Shown here: positions 11,402-22,613 of the stretch, one piece after another | How the letters are laid out: each line of letters starts with the position of its first letter | Position numbering within the stretch: position 1 is the stretch's first letter | Origin: Engraulis encrasicolus | Lineage: Eukaryota > Chordata > Actinopteri > Clupeiformes > Engraulidae | Direction of reading: 5' to 3' | Length of the DNA: 64,000 nt | NCBI RefSeq assembly: GCF_034702125.1 | Contig: NC_085876.1 | Coordinates: forward strand, 2,337,266 to 2,401,265 | Notes under the pieces: model-generated | Databases searched by the model: none | The model's input: the letters and a program-made list of their open reading frames with translations, nothing else | Told to the model about the DNA's origin: nothing | Translations under genes and position numbers: made by a program

Positions 11402-12530
11402 TTAGGGGTGTTCACTGGTATTCCATAACAATTTTCGTAACGAAACATGGTTTCTGTCATGTTTTATGTAGCATTTTGTAAATACATATTTTTGTCTTTA
11501 ATTCGCCTTTGGCTAAGCCCCGCCCTCTTTAGTTACAGTTGCTAGGTCGGACAGATAAACTTTCAATGCTGAGATATCAACGTGATTTATGCAGTGACTG
11601 CAAATCGCAGCAGTTATTCACTCATAATAAATAAAAAACGCATTCATAGTATTGTGAATATAAGTATTTATTTTCTGAACGGTCATGCGATGCATCACAG
11701 CTGTTATGGGCTCTTCTATGGGTATCGATAGGCATTGTAACCAGCACCATGGTAAGCTGATCTCGCATATCTTTTGAGCCCTGACTCAAACTTGCTAGAC
11801 GAAAACGAAATCGCACAACTTAATGGCTGTAGTCATCTTCAAAGCTACCACAGCAATGTGTAGGCCTAACATTAACGTTTGGCGTTTATATCTTCAGTAG
11901 CTTAACAAAGTCACGTCCATCAGCTGCTAGTCAAAACACTCCTGCCGTGACCGATAGTTAACTTTGCTAGCGGTGTTTCTTCATTAATTAGGTCAGAAAT
12001 CCAAAATCCTACTCTGAAACAGGTTCGTGGTTTGCTTACAACCTTACTGAAAAGGGACATGAATGAGATGGTGTCATGATCGGAGCACACAAAGTATGTT
12101 TTTGATCCGTGTGCTTTCTAGTCGAGTGTGAGGCTGCCGAGACCCTTCAAGGCAGACTATCCAGCTGCTAGTAGCCTAATATTAGTCCGGTTTTAGGTAA
12201 AGAGGAAAGTGATTACCACCTGTTACATCGCGGGGAAACTTACACATTTGTCACTAATACCCCAGGCACAATTTCCAATCATATTTTAATAATAATACGA
12301 CCGTATCTCGCTAACTACTTGAAAACATGCGATTTCAGCATTGAGTTCAATGGAGCGCTGTCAAAACTGTCCGAGGTTTGTCCGAGGTCGTCCTTTTGCT
12401 GCGCTGTGATTGGTCAAAAAGCACTTTAGGGCGGGCCTTAGCCAAAAGTGAATTCACTAAATACCTATTAAAAACAACAGCCATTATTCACCTTCAAAAC
12501 TTGTTAGGGAATGCCATTGAACACCCCTAA
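11402..12530. mobile_element. 1.1-kb TIR element (TTAGGGGTGTTCA)
   Basis: The left end TTAGGGGTGTTCACTGG and the complement of the right end TTAGGGGTGTTCAATGG are inverted repeats. Similarity continues inward, with both sides holding TTTGGCTAAG followed by CCGCCCT and then diverging. No transposase frame is visible and no clean target duplication was found. The L1 at 12551 begins just beyond its right end. Confidence 0.65.
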
Positions 12531-12695
12531 CCACAAAGTCATGCATAATTAACAGGGCAACATGGCGGACGGGTGTTGAGTGAGGTCTCATGGCTCTAAC
12601 GCTACCAATAATTTAACCATATGAAGTGATTGAACAAAGCAAAAATTACTTGGAAAACAGACAAGAACATCTTACGTTTTTGTTTGAACATAGAA

Positions 12696-13463
12696 ATGCC
12701 CAAACAAGAACCCAAGAGAACGCGATCCGAATTAGACCTATCCAGCGCAAGCAAAATCGAAATGGCAGGCCTGACTCCGTCAGACCGAGAAATGCTGGAT
12801 CGAATGCACGCACAACTTCAAAAGCTCGACAAATTGGATCTCCTGCATGAAATGATAAGCGATATAGCGGATCTAAAGAAATCTGTGGAGTTCACTAATT
12901 CATTCATCGAAGATCTAAAAAAAGAAAACTCGAGCTTGAAAAAGACGGTGAACTCCCTGCAGGCAGAAGTGAAACACCTGACCAAATCCAACAAAGAGAT
13001 GAAGAAAGATATACTGGAAATTCAATGTCGAAGCATGCAGAACAATATTGTGATCATGGGTTTTGAAGAACAAGAAACGGAAGATAACTATGCAACTGAA
13101 AACTTGGTCAAAACCTTTATGAAGGAAAACTTAAAAATGACGGAGGCGCAGGTGACTGAGGCCGTAATCGACAAGACGCACCGACTAGGCCAAGAAAAAG
13201 ACAAGGAAAAGCCCCGGCCTGTGGTGGTAAGATTCCTCCACGCCAAAAGCAAGGATGAAGTGCTGGGACGCGGTTGGAATTTAAAAGGCACAGATTTTTC
13301 AATGTTCCAACAATATCCACGGGAGATTGTTGACAGACGACGCGTCCTTATCCCTATCATGAAGGAGTACAAAAAAAAGAAACAGAAGGCGCGCGTAGTT
13401 AGGGATAAGCTGTACATCAACAACCAGCTTTTCAGAGATAAAAATATTACAACGTGGTTGTGA
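12696..13463 (+). CDS. L1 ORF1 protein (RNA-binding chaperone)
   Basis: This is a 255-codon frame ending at TGA, open without interruption. In L1 elements ORF1p trimerises, coats the element RNA and acts as a nucleic-acid chaperone. From about residue 30 to 110 there is a charged heptad-type coiled coil (LHEMISDIADLKKS, LKKTVNSLQAEVKHL), then an RRM-like part starting NNIVIMGFEEQE, then the basic C-terminal domain with RPVVVRFLHAKSKDEVL and a terminal lysine-rich helix. I take Met at 12696 (MPKQEPKRTRSELD) as start because the 22 codons upstream in the same frame look non-coding; 12630 is the alternative. It is the only intact L1 frame in the window. Confidence 0.88.
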   Translation: MPKQEPKRTRSELDLSSASKIEMAGLTPSDREMLDRMHAQLQKLDKLDLLHEMISDIADLKKSVEFTNSFIEDLKKENSSLKKTVNSLQAEVKHLTKSNKEMKKDILEIQCRSMQNNIVIMGFEEQETEDNYATENLVKTFMKENLKMTEAQVTEAVIDKTHRLGQEKDKEKPRPVVVRFLHAKSKDEVLGRGWNLKGTDFSMFQQYPREIVDRRRVLIPIMKEYKKKKQKARVVRDKLYINNQLFRDKNITTWL

Positions 13464-14497
13464 ATGGACAGAAACGGCAAGAAAGAGCAAGTGTTGGCTG
13501 ATATGAAATGAACCAGTGCTGCGACTTTTTATTTTTATTTTTGTTACTTTTGTGTTTGTTTATTCTAATGGAAAGACATCTGAAGAGTGGGCTACGACGC
13601 AAATGACGGAGTTTGACAGAGGACATGTCCTCCTCATTGTGATGAAGCCAAAACGGTAGGCTACTCGATATCTTGGATTAACTGTAGTGAACCTGCCCTT
13701 CAGGGATATAAGATCACGACGAGGTTGTGAGTATGAAGAGAAGCCAAAGAAAAAACGGTAGGACAAACTGATTTTTATTTCCATGGACAACGATTATAGC
13801 CTATGCACAAGGGATGGCTACTTTATAATTTTGTAAATGAACATTTGTAGAAAATCGCTTGAAGCCACAATAGATCCACAACCCGTGTAGCCTATTTAGT
13901 TTGTCTGAAGAATTTAATGTAGGCCTAGCCAACGTTGCAAGTTTTTTTTGCCCAAGTGTTCTGACGAGGACTTTGGACTAACGACCGATTATATTCTTTC
14001 ATAAAAATGTCTGTTATTTGATGGCATATAGACCTATGTAATTCATGTATATTTTTATTGTTATTATTATTTTATTATTTTTTGCTTTGTTCATACTACT
14101 TGGAAGTTATCGAAATCAAAAGCAAGGTAGCGTTGTGCCTTGAGACAGTCTCTCATTTTGGGGACATGTTGATTTGTTTTTCTTTTTTTCTTTTGGGGTT
14201 ATTTTTAAATGGGGAACGGGGGGCTCTAGGGGAGGAGGGGGAAGACATATTCTTTTGGGAATATTTGAGAACGAAACTATCTGACAACCTTAGCCTAACA
14301 GATGTGGTCTTACTCTATATGAAATGTTGGGCGCTTTCGTGGTGGGGCGGAGCTGCTTCTGTTGGGCGGCGCGCCGGGGTGCGCCGGGCTGGCGGGGTGT
14401 GTGTGCGCGCGGCCCGGCGGGGGCGGCGCGGCTTTATCACGACCGAGCCCATTATGAGGACCTGCATTATAGAATGAATGAGTAGCCTGACTTAAAG
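13464..14497 (+). other. L1 ORF1-ORF2 spacer
   Basis: No coding frame. T-rich first half, then a strongly GC-rich 100-bp patch (14335-14440) just upstream of the ORF2 start. The spacer is longer than in mammalian L1s, whose ORFs are separated by tens of bases. Confidence 0.6.
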
Positions 14498-14981
14498 ATG
14501 CTGAGTGGAGAATTGAAACTAGCAAGTTTCAATACGAATGGCTTAGCAGAAAAGAAAAAGCGACACCAGGTCTTTGCTTGGCTTAGAGAAAAGCATTACT
14601 CTTTAATTTGCTTACAGGAGACTCACTCAGTATCTACTGATGAGCAACTTTGGATGGATGAATGGGGTGGTCCAATTATATTTTGTCATGGTTCTAAAAA
14701 CAAAAGGGGGGTGATGGTTTTATTTGGAAAAAAATCAACAATTAAAGTACAAAGCGTTGATAGTCACTCACAAGGAAGATGGTTAATCTTGAGAATATCT
14801 ATAGATGACAAATTTATCACTTTAGTTAATGTATACGGGCCTAATGTAGATGATCCACTTTTCTTTGAAGAAATGCATGATAAATTGAATGGAGATACTT
14901 TTGAGAGTGACTTCTATGTCTTGGTTGGAGATTTTAATGTGGTGCAGCAAGGGGAAATTGATCGAAAAAAAGGCATTAGAA

Positions 14982-15715
14982 ATGTAAGCCTGTGGCGTTA
15001 AGTTCTGCTAAGAAGACGAGACGGTAACTCACACTCATCACTGCCCTTAATTATCCAATCATAGCTCCCGGTTGGGGAATCCCGCCACGTCACTCGCTTA
15101 TCCTCAGCTTTCAGCCAATAGAATGTCTACTCCTTGGTTTTAAAAGTTTTTGTCTGTTTCCGCTCTTTGCTACTCAGCGTAAGCAGACGCCGACGCCCCA
15201 CCTCCATCCCCTTCAACCTCCATTTCCTGTACCCAGTCTCCTTCAACCTCTGTCTCCTTGGACCCCATCTCCTTCAACCTCCATCTCCTTGGACCCCGTC
15301 TCCTTCAACCCAGTCTCCCCGGACCGCATCTCCTGCAACCTTCGTCTCCTTGGATCCCATCTCCTTCAACCTACGTCTCCCGACGTCCTGTTTCCCTGGT
15401 CCGCTTCAGCCTCCTTCAGCCTTATCCCTATGAGCCATCGTCACCAGTTGGTCCCTGTCCTGTAATGGGGGTAGGCTTCGCCCCTGCCTCATCATCGGCA
15501 GGATATGAGCCCCCCGTTTTACAAATTATATTTCTGCAGGTCGGGGACCTGCGCCAAAGAGAAATGTTGCCTCCCTGTGTATTAATAAATACATTTCATT
15601 TCATTTTGTCTATTGAGTCTTCTATGGTAGAAATGTAAGCTGTGGCGTGAAGTCCTGGTAGGAAGACGAGACAGTACCTCACTTTCATCTTATTTGTCAA
15701 TCGAGTCTTCTATGG
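14982..15715 (+). mobile_element. LTR-like insertion in L1 ORF2
   Basis: TAGAA occurs at 14977-14981 and 15716-15720, and deleting the insert with one copy restores the ORF2 frame, so this is a real 5-bp duplication. The insert starts ATGTAAGCCTGTGGCG. An internal TAGAA at 15628-15632 is followed by a second ATGTAAGCTGTGGCG block (15633-15715) that joins the start of the unit to its end. The unit has a TTTTAAAAG TATA-like motif (15140), AATAAATA (15585), and a tandem array of about 24 bp (CTCCTTCAACC.CC) at 15215-15390. The size, motifs and 5-bp duplication suggest an LTR, but the ends are not TG..CA, so the class is uncertain. Confidence 0.6.
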
Positions 15716-16973
15716 TAGAACTGAATATCATCCACACAGCCAAAAGGAGATCAAAGCAATAATGAATGGGAAAGACATAGTAGACATTTGGAGATTGAAA
15801 AATCCCAAATCACGAAATTATACATGGCGAAGACAAAACCAAGCAAGCCGTATTGATTATTTTCTTATTTCTTTTTCCTTAGTATCAAAAGTTTAAAAAG
15901 TTATGATAGAAGATAAAATGAGATCAGACCATCTGTTAATTTCTTTACATTTAGACATGACCGATCATCCAAGAGGGAGATCCTATTGGAAGTTCAATCA
16001 AAAACTCTTGGATGATTCTGTCTTCAGAGATAAAACTAGAATATTTATAAAGAACTTTTTCTCAGATAATGTAGGATCAGCAGATCCACAAATTGTATGG
16101 GATGCATTTAAATGTTCTCTTAGAGGGCACACAATAAAAATGGCCTCATACAGACAGAAACAAAATAGATTAAGAGAGCAGAACATTAAAAGAGAAATAC
16201 AGACTTTAACAGCACTTGTAGTCAAAGTTGACACTCCACAAAATGACTTGGATAGACTGGAACAGAAACAGCAGGAATATGAAGAATTGATAAATGACAA
16301 TACAAATAATATATATTATAAAAATAAAGCAGAATGGATGGAAAAAGGAGAAAGGTGTAATAAATTGTTTTTGAACCTCCAGAGAAATAATAATTCCAAG
16401 AAGAATATTTATCAATTAATAGATAATAAAAATACTATAATAACTACAAAAGAAGAAATCATGGACGAAATTGAGAAATATTTTGCAGCAATATTTTCAT
16501 CAGATCTATTAACTGATCATGATGCGTATGCTTTTTTTCAAAAAAAAAATCAAATTGATAATGAATCAAAAAAGTCATGTGAAGGTCTGAGGATGAACTC
16601 AAAGATGCAATTTTTTCATTTAAAAAAGGAAAAACACCAGGCCTGGATGGGCTCCCCATAGAGGTGTATCAGGTGTTTTATGAATCGATAAAAAACCCTT
16701 TACTTGAATGCTTTAATTTTTCTTACCAAAAAGGTGCACTCTCAGGCACACAAAAGCAAAGTGTAATTTCTTTGTTGCTGAAGCAGGATCCGAGTGGAAA
16801 ATATAAAGACCCCACTCATTTGAAAAACTGGAGACCACTCACCTTACAAGGGTATGACTCTAAAATATTGGCAAAATGTATCGCCACACGAATAAAAAAA
16901 GTACTACCACAAATAATACACAATGATCAAACAGGTTTCATACAAGGGCGGAATATATCAAATAGTATTAGAC

Positions 16974-19034
16974 TAGGGTTGTGCCGATAGACGATGTCAT
17001 CGTCCATTGGCGATGGACAGCTGGCATCACGATGGACAGCCAACATCGTGATGCCAAGGAATTTGTATTTTTGAAGCCGCTGCTATTGTCATCATTACGG
17101 TGCTTGGCATTGCAATAAACTGAAACATTACCGTAAAATCCTTAGTAGCAGCGGACTGCGCAGGTAGCAGGACTGAACGGACCGAGGTTGTCAACACAAG
17201 CCTCAAGCAGAGTGAATTTTATAGCTACGAAAAAAACTTGTGAACTAAGCCCTACTATTGTTTGCTGCATATGAGTTCAAGTAAGTGTCTGATTGCCTAC
17301 ATTTATTTATGTGACCCAAGTTTCTATAACGGAGAGTCATGAGGCATTGGTTAAAGGCCAACTTCCGATAAAACTCAGTTTTACTCACTCCTTTCGAAGA
17401 TCGGACGGTCACCCCAAGTTAAACTCACTTGCAAGGCTCTCATAGCGGTGCGTCAACTCTCCTGGCTGTGTTTCCCGGTGTTTCCCAATTTACATCAATA
17501 ATGCAGAGAAACGAGCGAATCACGAAAGCCTTTCTGTGTTTCGTCACGTCGAAAGAAGGCGTTGCCCACAAAGGTTTATATCGACCCATTTATCTAAAAA
17601 CATGTCGAGTAATTTTTTTCTGCTTGTTTTCAAAACAAGCAACGTCTGGTGGCCCGAAACATAGCTTAGCTTAGCTATCAGCTGGTTGCTACTCTCAGGT
17701 ACACACACAGCACAAAGCCTCATACATAAAGCCTGCTCACTCCGGTTGCTCCGTGCCTACAGCTCGCCTAGGGGTCGCTGTCGAAAGAGCACAGCCCTGA
17801 ATGGAGCCTGCACGCCTCCGTTGGCGCCCCTATAGTGCAGTACCACCCGGGGAAGTGGCGACTCTGTTTCCCATTACATTCCCTCCAGGAGCTGGAGGAC
17901 TGAGCCAATCAGAGACGCGTTTCTTTGAGAGCAGGAGGAGTGAGCCAATCAGAGACGCATTTCCACGAGAAACACGGAACACTCTCTCGTTTCTCCACAA
18001 GCCACCTTGCCAGCTTGCAAAAACGTCTTGAAACAAAGCAACCAGAACGTTTTTTAAAACAGGACCAACGCGTAACACATTCAATAACAATTGGGAACAC
18101 GGCAATATTATTTAAATTACGTTGAGAGGCGATCTTTAAAGTGAAAGCCTAAAGTGAAAGCAACAAATCGTTCAGCAATTGCGACAGTTTACCATTTCAT
18201 GTTTAACGGAAATGTTTAATCTCTCCGCGATGGAGATGTCTTGTGAAGTAGCCACACAAGATTGTAGGCTACACTTCTGATTAGCCCACTGCCAAGAGGG
18301 AGCGCAAGCGATTCCATGTCTGCCCGCGTCTTTGTGGCTTCACCGCAATTGTTTCCATTGATGAATTAAAAAGTATCGCCGTGTGCTTAAGAAACATTCG
18401 CGTCGGGTAATTTGCTAACTCGGGCTAAAATCCATTGCAAAACCTCGAGAAGGCACGCGTGGGTTCTCATCTCTTCCATTTGACAACATCTGGGCTTCCC
18501 AGGATGGCTAAAGTTATATGCCGGTAACGCTGTGACACAGCTGGTCTTGAAATAGAACTACGCCGTCAAATAACACACTCTAGTAGCAGCCTGCAGTAGG
18601 CTGCATCGCGAAATTTACTGAAAATAAGTTTCCACGCGGTGGAGTTTGGAAGAGCGGGCTTGAAGCAGCTGATGGTGACACGAGAGACAGGAAGGGCGAT
18701 GGGGAGGGGTCGGTCGGGGAGAGTCGCTCTCACAGACAGCAGAGGAGCGACCATCTCTGTTGCAGACAGTAGCGCAGCTGGAGGAGGTTTAAACTTTTTT
18801 TTTTTGTAAGAATTTAAAAACTGTTAATATATTTGACTTAGGCCTACTCTTAAAGCAAATATATTAAAATAATAGCTTAGCGAAAGCCAAAAAAACCCGA
18901 AACATATGATAATAATAAAAAAAAATGTCATAAAAATAATAATATCCATCCACACCCCCCCCCCCACCCCCCAACGACGACGATGTCATCGTCCATCGCA
19001 TCGTCTCACTGTAAACATCGTCAGCTGCCAATTA
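16974..19034. mobile_element. Non-autonomous hAT-like element in L1 ORF2
   Basis: The left end TAGGGTTGTGCCGATAGACGATG and the complement of the right end share a gapped inverted repeat, and both subterminal regions carry GACGATGTCATCGTCCAT. The reverse-transcriptase frame resumes on the right (GACATATTAGAAAC, DILETIEHYDQTN), so about 2.06 kb was inserted. A clean 8-bp duplication is not visible. The interior is non-coding and holds the TTAA element at 17351-18139. A C-homopolymer (18955-18972) lies near the right end. Confidence 0.7.
17351..18139. mobile_element. 789-bp TTAA-flanked element, copy 1
   Basis: It begins TTAAAGGCCAACTTCCG and ends GAGAGGCGATCTTTAA, with TTAA on both sides and short inverted TTAAAG termini as in T2/Kolobok MITEs. 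An equally long copy lies at 62490-63278 and differs at only a handful of positions (for example CCTCCAGGAG versus TCTCCCAAGG near 17882-17891). The open frames inside are shadows: they appear on both strands and have no known domain. The near-identity shows recent mobility. Confidence 0.85.
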
Positions 19035-21147
19035 GGGGGACATATTAGAAACAATTGAACATTATGACCAAACAAATAAAGCTGGACTAATTTTCATTGC
19101 TGATTTTGAGAAAGCATTTGATACAATTAGCTGGAGTTTTATTACTAGATGTTTACAGTATTCAAATTTTGGAGAATCTCTTATAGAGTGGGTCAAAATA
19201 ATGTATGAAGGCTCTGTTTGTAAGGAACTAAATAATGGACATTTCACTAAACCAATACCGATAAGAAGGGGAGTTAAACAAGGCTGCCCTTTATCCCCCT
19301 ACCTTTTCATCATTGCAATCGAGATCTTGGCAATGAAAATAAGATCTAATAAACAGATAAAAGGTTTGGATTTAAACGGCATTAATAATAAAGTGTGCAT
19401 GTATGCAGATGATTCCAGTTTTATGATGGAACCAGATAATGCATCACTTCATAATCTCATTATTGATTTGAATAACTTTTCCAAGATATCAGGGCTCAAG
19501 CCAAATTATGAGAAATGTCGTATACTGAGACTGGGCTATCTGAAGAATAGTGATTTCCATCTCCCTTATGATCTTCCAGTGGAATGGGTGGATGGGGCCG
19601 TTAATATTCTCGGTATCCACATACCACATAATATTTCAGATATATCTATGATTAACTACAAAATTAAACTGAGTAGGATTTGTGCTATTTTACAGCCATG
19701 GCAAAGCAAAAATCTGACTATTTATGGTAAAGCAACTCTGATCAATTCTTTAGTCGTGTCTCAATTTACTTATTTGATGTCAGCACTTCCCTCACCACCT
19801 GATGTTTTCTTTAAAGAATATGAACAACAAATATTTAAGTTTATTTGGAATGGTAAAAAGGACAAAGTTAGACGAGCGTATCTTTACAATGACTATGAAG
19901 CAGGGGGGATACAACTTTTGAACCTGAAGTCAATGAACAAAACAATAAAAGCGTCTCTCATACAAAGATGTATTTCAACCCAGACTGGTTTTCAAGTAAG
20001 CTACTGGAAAGGATTCACCCAATGTTTGAGAAAAAACTCTATCCATTTTTGCAGATAAGCCCAGCACATTTTAAAATTGAACGCATTATTAATAAAGGCT
20101 CCACCTTTTTAATGGAAGCAATACAAAGCTGGCTACATTTTCAGTTCTACCCACCAGAAACAAAAGAAGAAATATTACAACAAATGCTGTGGTTCAATTC
20201 AAGTATAGTGAGTGGAGGGCAGGTAATGTTTTTAAAACATATGTTTAAGAAAGGAATTCTCTTTGTGAAAGACATAGTAAATGATAAATGTGAAATCCTC
20301 TCATACAGACAACTAAAACATAAGTACGGGCAGGTATGTACCATACAAGAATACAATCAACTAACGGCATCCGTGCCTTTAAACTGGAAACAAAAAATAA
20401 AATCTAGCTGTAGTGATCATTTAGTATGTCGACCAAATATAAAACAAAACAGATGGTTAAACAGAACCAAAATTAACAAGGAAATATACAAGTTTTACCT
20501 ACAAACTGACAAATTGGTGGAGTATCCATGGAAAATATTTGACAGTTGGGAAAAAATGATAGATCGTCCACTTCCATGGAAACAAATACTTAATAATCTA
20601 TACAAAACATCATTAGATATAAAAATACGATTTTTTCAATATAAATTGATTTTCAAATATTTAAACACTAAAAAAATGCTGCATATCTGGGGTATTGAAA
20701 AAAATCCATTCTGTCGATTTTGTTCAGAAGAAGAGGAGACAACACAACATTTACTTTGGTACTGCCCTTCAACTGCTATATTCTGGCTTGAAGTTGAAAA
20801 CTGGTTGCTAAAGTATAATATAAGCTTGCATTTAGATCTCCCTACTATACTCCTAGGTGACTTGGCAAGCGAAAACCAGGGATTGCAAAATATTATTCTT
20901 TTGTTGGGCAAAGTTTTCATACATAGAACAATGGATATAAAGACATTGACTATAAGAGCTTTTAAAAATTATATCAAACACTACTGTAAAATAGAATGTG
21001 TAATGGCTAATGAGACAGGAATGGTGAGCTATGCAAATAGATGGTTAGAATTAAAGGATGGCGAAGGTTGGCCTTAGGGTCTGTTTTGTTATTTAATGTA
21101 ATACTTCTCATTGCATCAGGATAAAATGTAAACTGTAACTTCATCCC

Positions 21148-21187
21148 CGGGGGAGGGTGGGTGGGTATATGAGGGTGGTGGGTGGGC
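21148..21187 (+). other. G-rich tract in L1 3' UTR
   Basis: GGGGGAGGGTGGGTGGG followed by GAGGGTGGTGGGTGGG could form a G-quadruplex. Such a tract is a recurrent feature of L1 3' UTRs. A second one lies at 21398-21418 just before the A tail. Confidence 0.65.
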
Positions 21188-21567
21188 ACTAAATATACGG
21201 TCTGACATTTTTGGGGGACCTCAGATTTGAATATTTTGTTTCCTTCTTATTTTTTTCTTTTTACTATTGTCCTTCTTTGTTGTTAAACCTATGTTTTGTT
21301 TATTGTATTGTTTTATTAAAAAAGAAAGGTAAATGAAAATATATTTAAAAGAAAGAAAAAAAAAAGAATGAAAGACAAAAAATTAGGTCCCCCATAAGGG
21401 GGGGTGGTGGTTTGGGTTTAGGAAAAAAAAAAAAAAAAGTCCTGCATAATTTGATTATGTGTGCTGTATTTTATTTGCCAAAACACTATGTTCATGTAAT
21501 GTGATGAACGTATCTCGGGCCATTCGTGAAGTCTTTACGAGAAAAACAGAAAAAAACCCAACTTTAA

Positions 21568-21942
21568 GTCTCGTGGTGCCGTTACGAATAGCCTTGTTTC
21601 TCGTGGTTGGGTGACGAAAGGGGGAATTGACAATTGGGGTAGTTTGGTTCTGGGGGGAAGAATAATGTGGACGGACGTCAACAGTCAAGTGTGAGTGAAG
21701 GCTAACTGGAAACAGCGGTAATCAAACATTTCAAACAAGTGATTTGGGGTTAAGGTTAGGGACAATGTTGGAGGAAGGGAGAGATGGCATGAAGCTGACA
21801 CAACGACAGCGCTCCCCTCCCGGCACGCTGCTCGGGTGGTCTCTCTCACTCGCTCTCTTTCCCTCTCTCCCACCCACTTTTGACGACAGCGTGCGTTGCC
21901 CAACCAAGAAAACCGAGGCTATATCGTAGCGGCATCACGAAA
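21568..21942. mobile_element. Decayed foldback-type element
   Basis: Left arm 21568-21615 (TCTCGTGGTGCCGTTACGAA...GTTGGGTGACG) pairs with the complement of 21895-21942 (TTTCGTGATGCCGCTACGAT...). The centre has GGGGTTAAGGTTAGGGAC, like the centre of the foldback at 4950-5635. No coding frame. Confidence 0.55.
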
Positions 21943-22141
21943 CATACAGTTGATTTTCCACGAGACTGGGCTCGATAGAAGGTGGTGTCTAAAAGTTGCC
22001 CCATTTATATCAGGATAATAATAATTATTTTTATTTTTATTATTACAGAAATGATGATAGTTAATCTCCGAAAGCAAAGAGGACAGCAGATAGTGGTGGG
22101 TATGGATGGCTGGAATTTCTATTGTATTTACCAAGCTTTTG

Positions 22142-22409
22142 TTTGTAAAATACCCAAACTGTGTTTTTAGTGTCACAAAACAAAATAATAAACACATTAC
22201 TATAATATTGGATCATGTAATAATAAATAATCTTAATTTTCTCTTGGCTACTGCTGGGGTTATGTTTTAGCAGATTTGTAAAATACCCAAACTATGTTCT
22301 TAGTGTCATAAAACAAAATAATAAACGACCACATTATTATAATATTGAATCATGTAATAAGAAAGAATCTTTAACTTCTCTTCGCTACTATGGGGTTATG
22401 TTTTTGCAG
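22142..22409. repeat. Tandem duplication, 133-bp unit
   Basis: Copies 22142-22274 and 22275-22409 are about 85-90% alike, both starting TTTGTAAAATACCCAAAC and ending GGGGTTATGTTTT(A/T)GCAG. Each copy therefore ends in a good 3' splice acceptor, just upstream of the ORF at 22614. Confidence 0.85.
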
Positions 22410-22613
22410 GTTTGACGGGCAGTGAATGCTCGAGTTGCACAAATGTTTTCAGACACTACTATGTAGGGAAACATGCAACTGGTAGTGTGTACACTAAGAA
22501 GTACATTAATCACTGAGCAATCCTGTGAAGCCGTTATAAGGAAAATGATGGTTCTTTATATTGTGATACTCAGCTGTCTTTGTTTTTGTAGCCATGTCAT
22601 TGTTTTTGTAGCC

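Larger units (their letters stand above)
14498..21077 (+). pseudogene. L1 ORF2 (endonuclease-reverse transcriptase), disrupted
   Basis: ORF2p nicks target DNA and reverse-transcribes the element RNA. The AP-endonuclease domain (14498-14981 and 15716-15960) shows LASFNTNGL, LICLQETH, VNVYGPN, LVGDFNVV, then RIDYFLIS and RSDHLLIS. The reverse transcriptase shows KGKTPGLDGLPIEVYQ (16625-16672), DQTGFIQGRNISNSIR, FIADFEKAFDTISW (19090-19131), RGVKQGCPLSPYLF and the catalytic CMYADD near 19400. The C-terminus has CRFC...HLLWYC (about 20708-20764). Breaks: an LTR-like insert at 14982-15715, an in-frame stop near 15893, a frame change near 16590, a hAT-like insert at 16974-19034 and a frame change near 19980. 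The copy is dead. Confidence 0.93.
12551..21437 (+). mobile_element. Full-length L1/Tx1-type LINE with nested insertions
   Basis: A 14-bp direct repeat flanks the element: AGTCATGCATAATT at 12537-12550 and AGTCCTGCATAATT at 21438-21451 (13 of 14 identical). The right copy directly follows a 15-16-base A tail. Between them are a short 5' leader, ORF1, a roughly 1-kb spacer, ORF2 and a 3' UTR with a G-rich tract. Removing the two insertions leaves about 6.1 kb, the usual L1 length. The presence of the 5' leader and TSDs shows a complete target-primed insertion, not a 5'-truncated copy. Confidence 0.92.

Noticed and set aside
13088..13490. Minus-strand frames opposite L1 ORF1
   Set aside because: Shadows of the real ORF1 frame.
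17429..18125. Identical open frames at 17.4-18.1 kb and 62.6-63.3 kb as a duplicated gene
   Set aside because: They lie inside a TTAA-flanked non-autonomous element, overlap on both strands and have no domain; identity reflects recent transposition.
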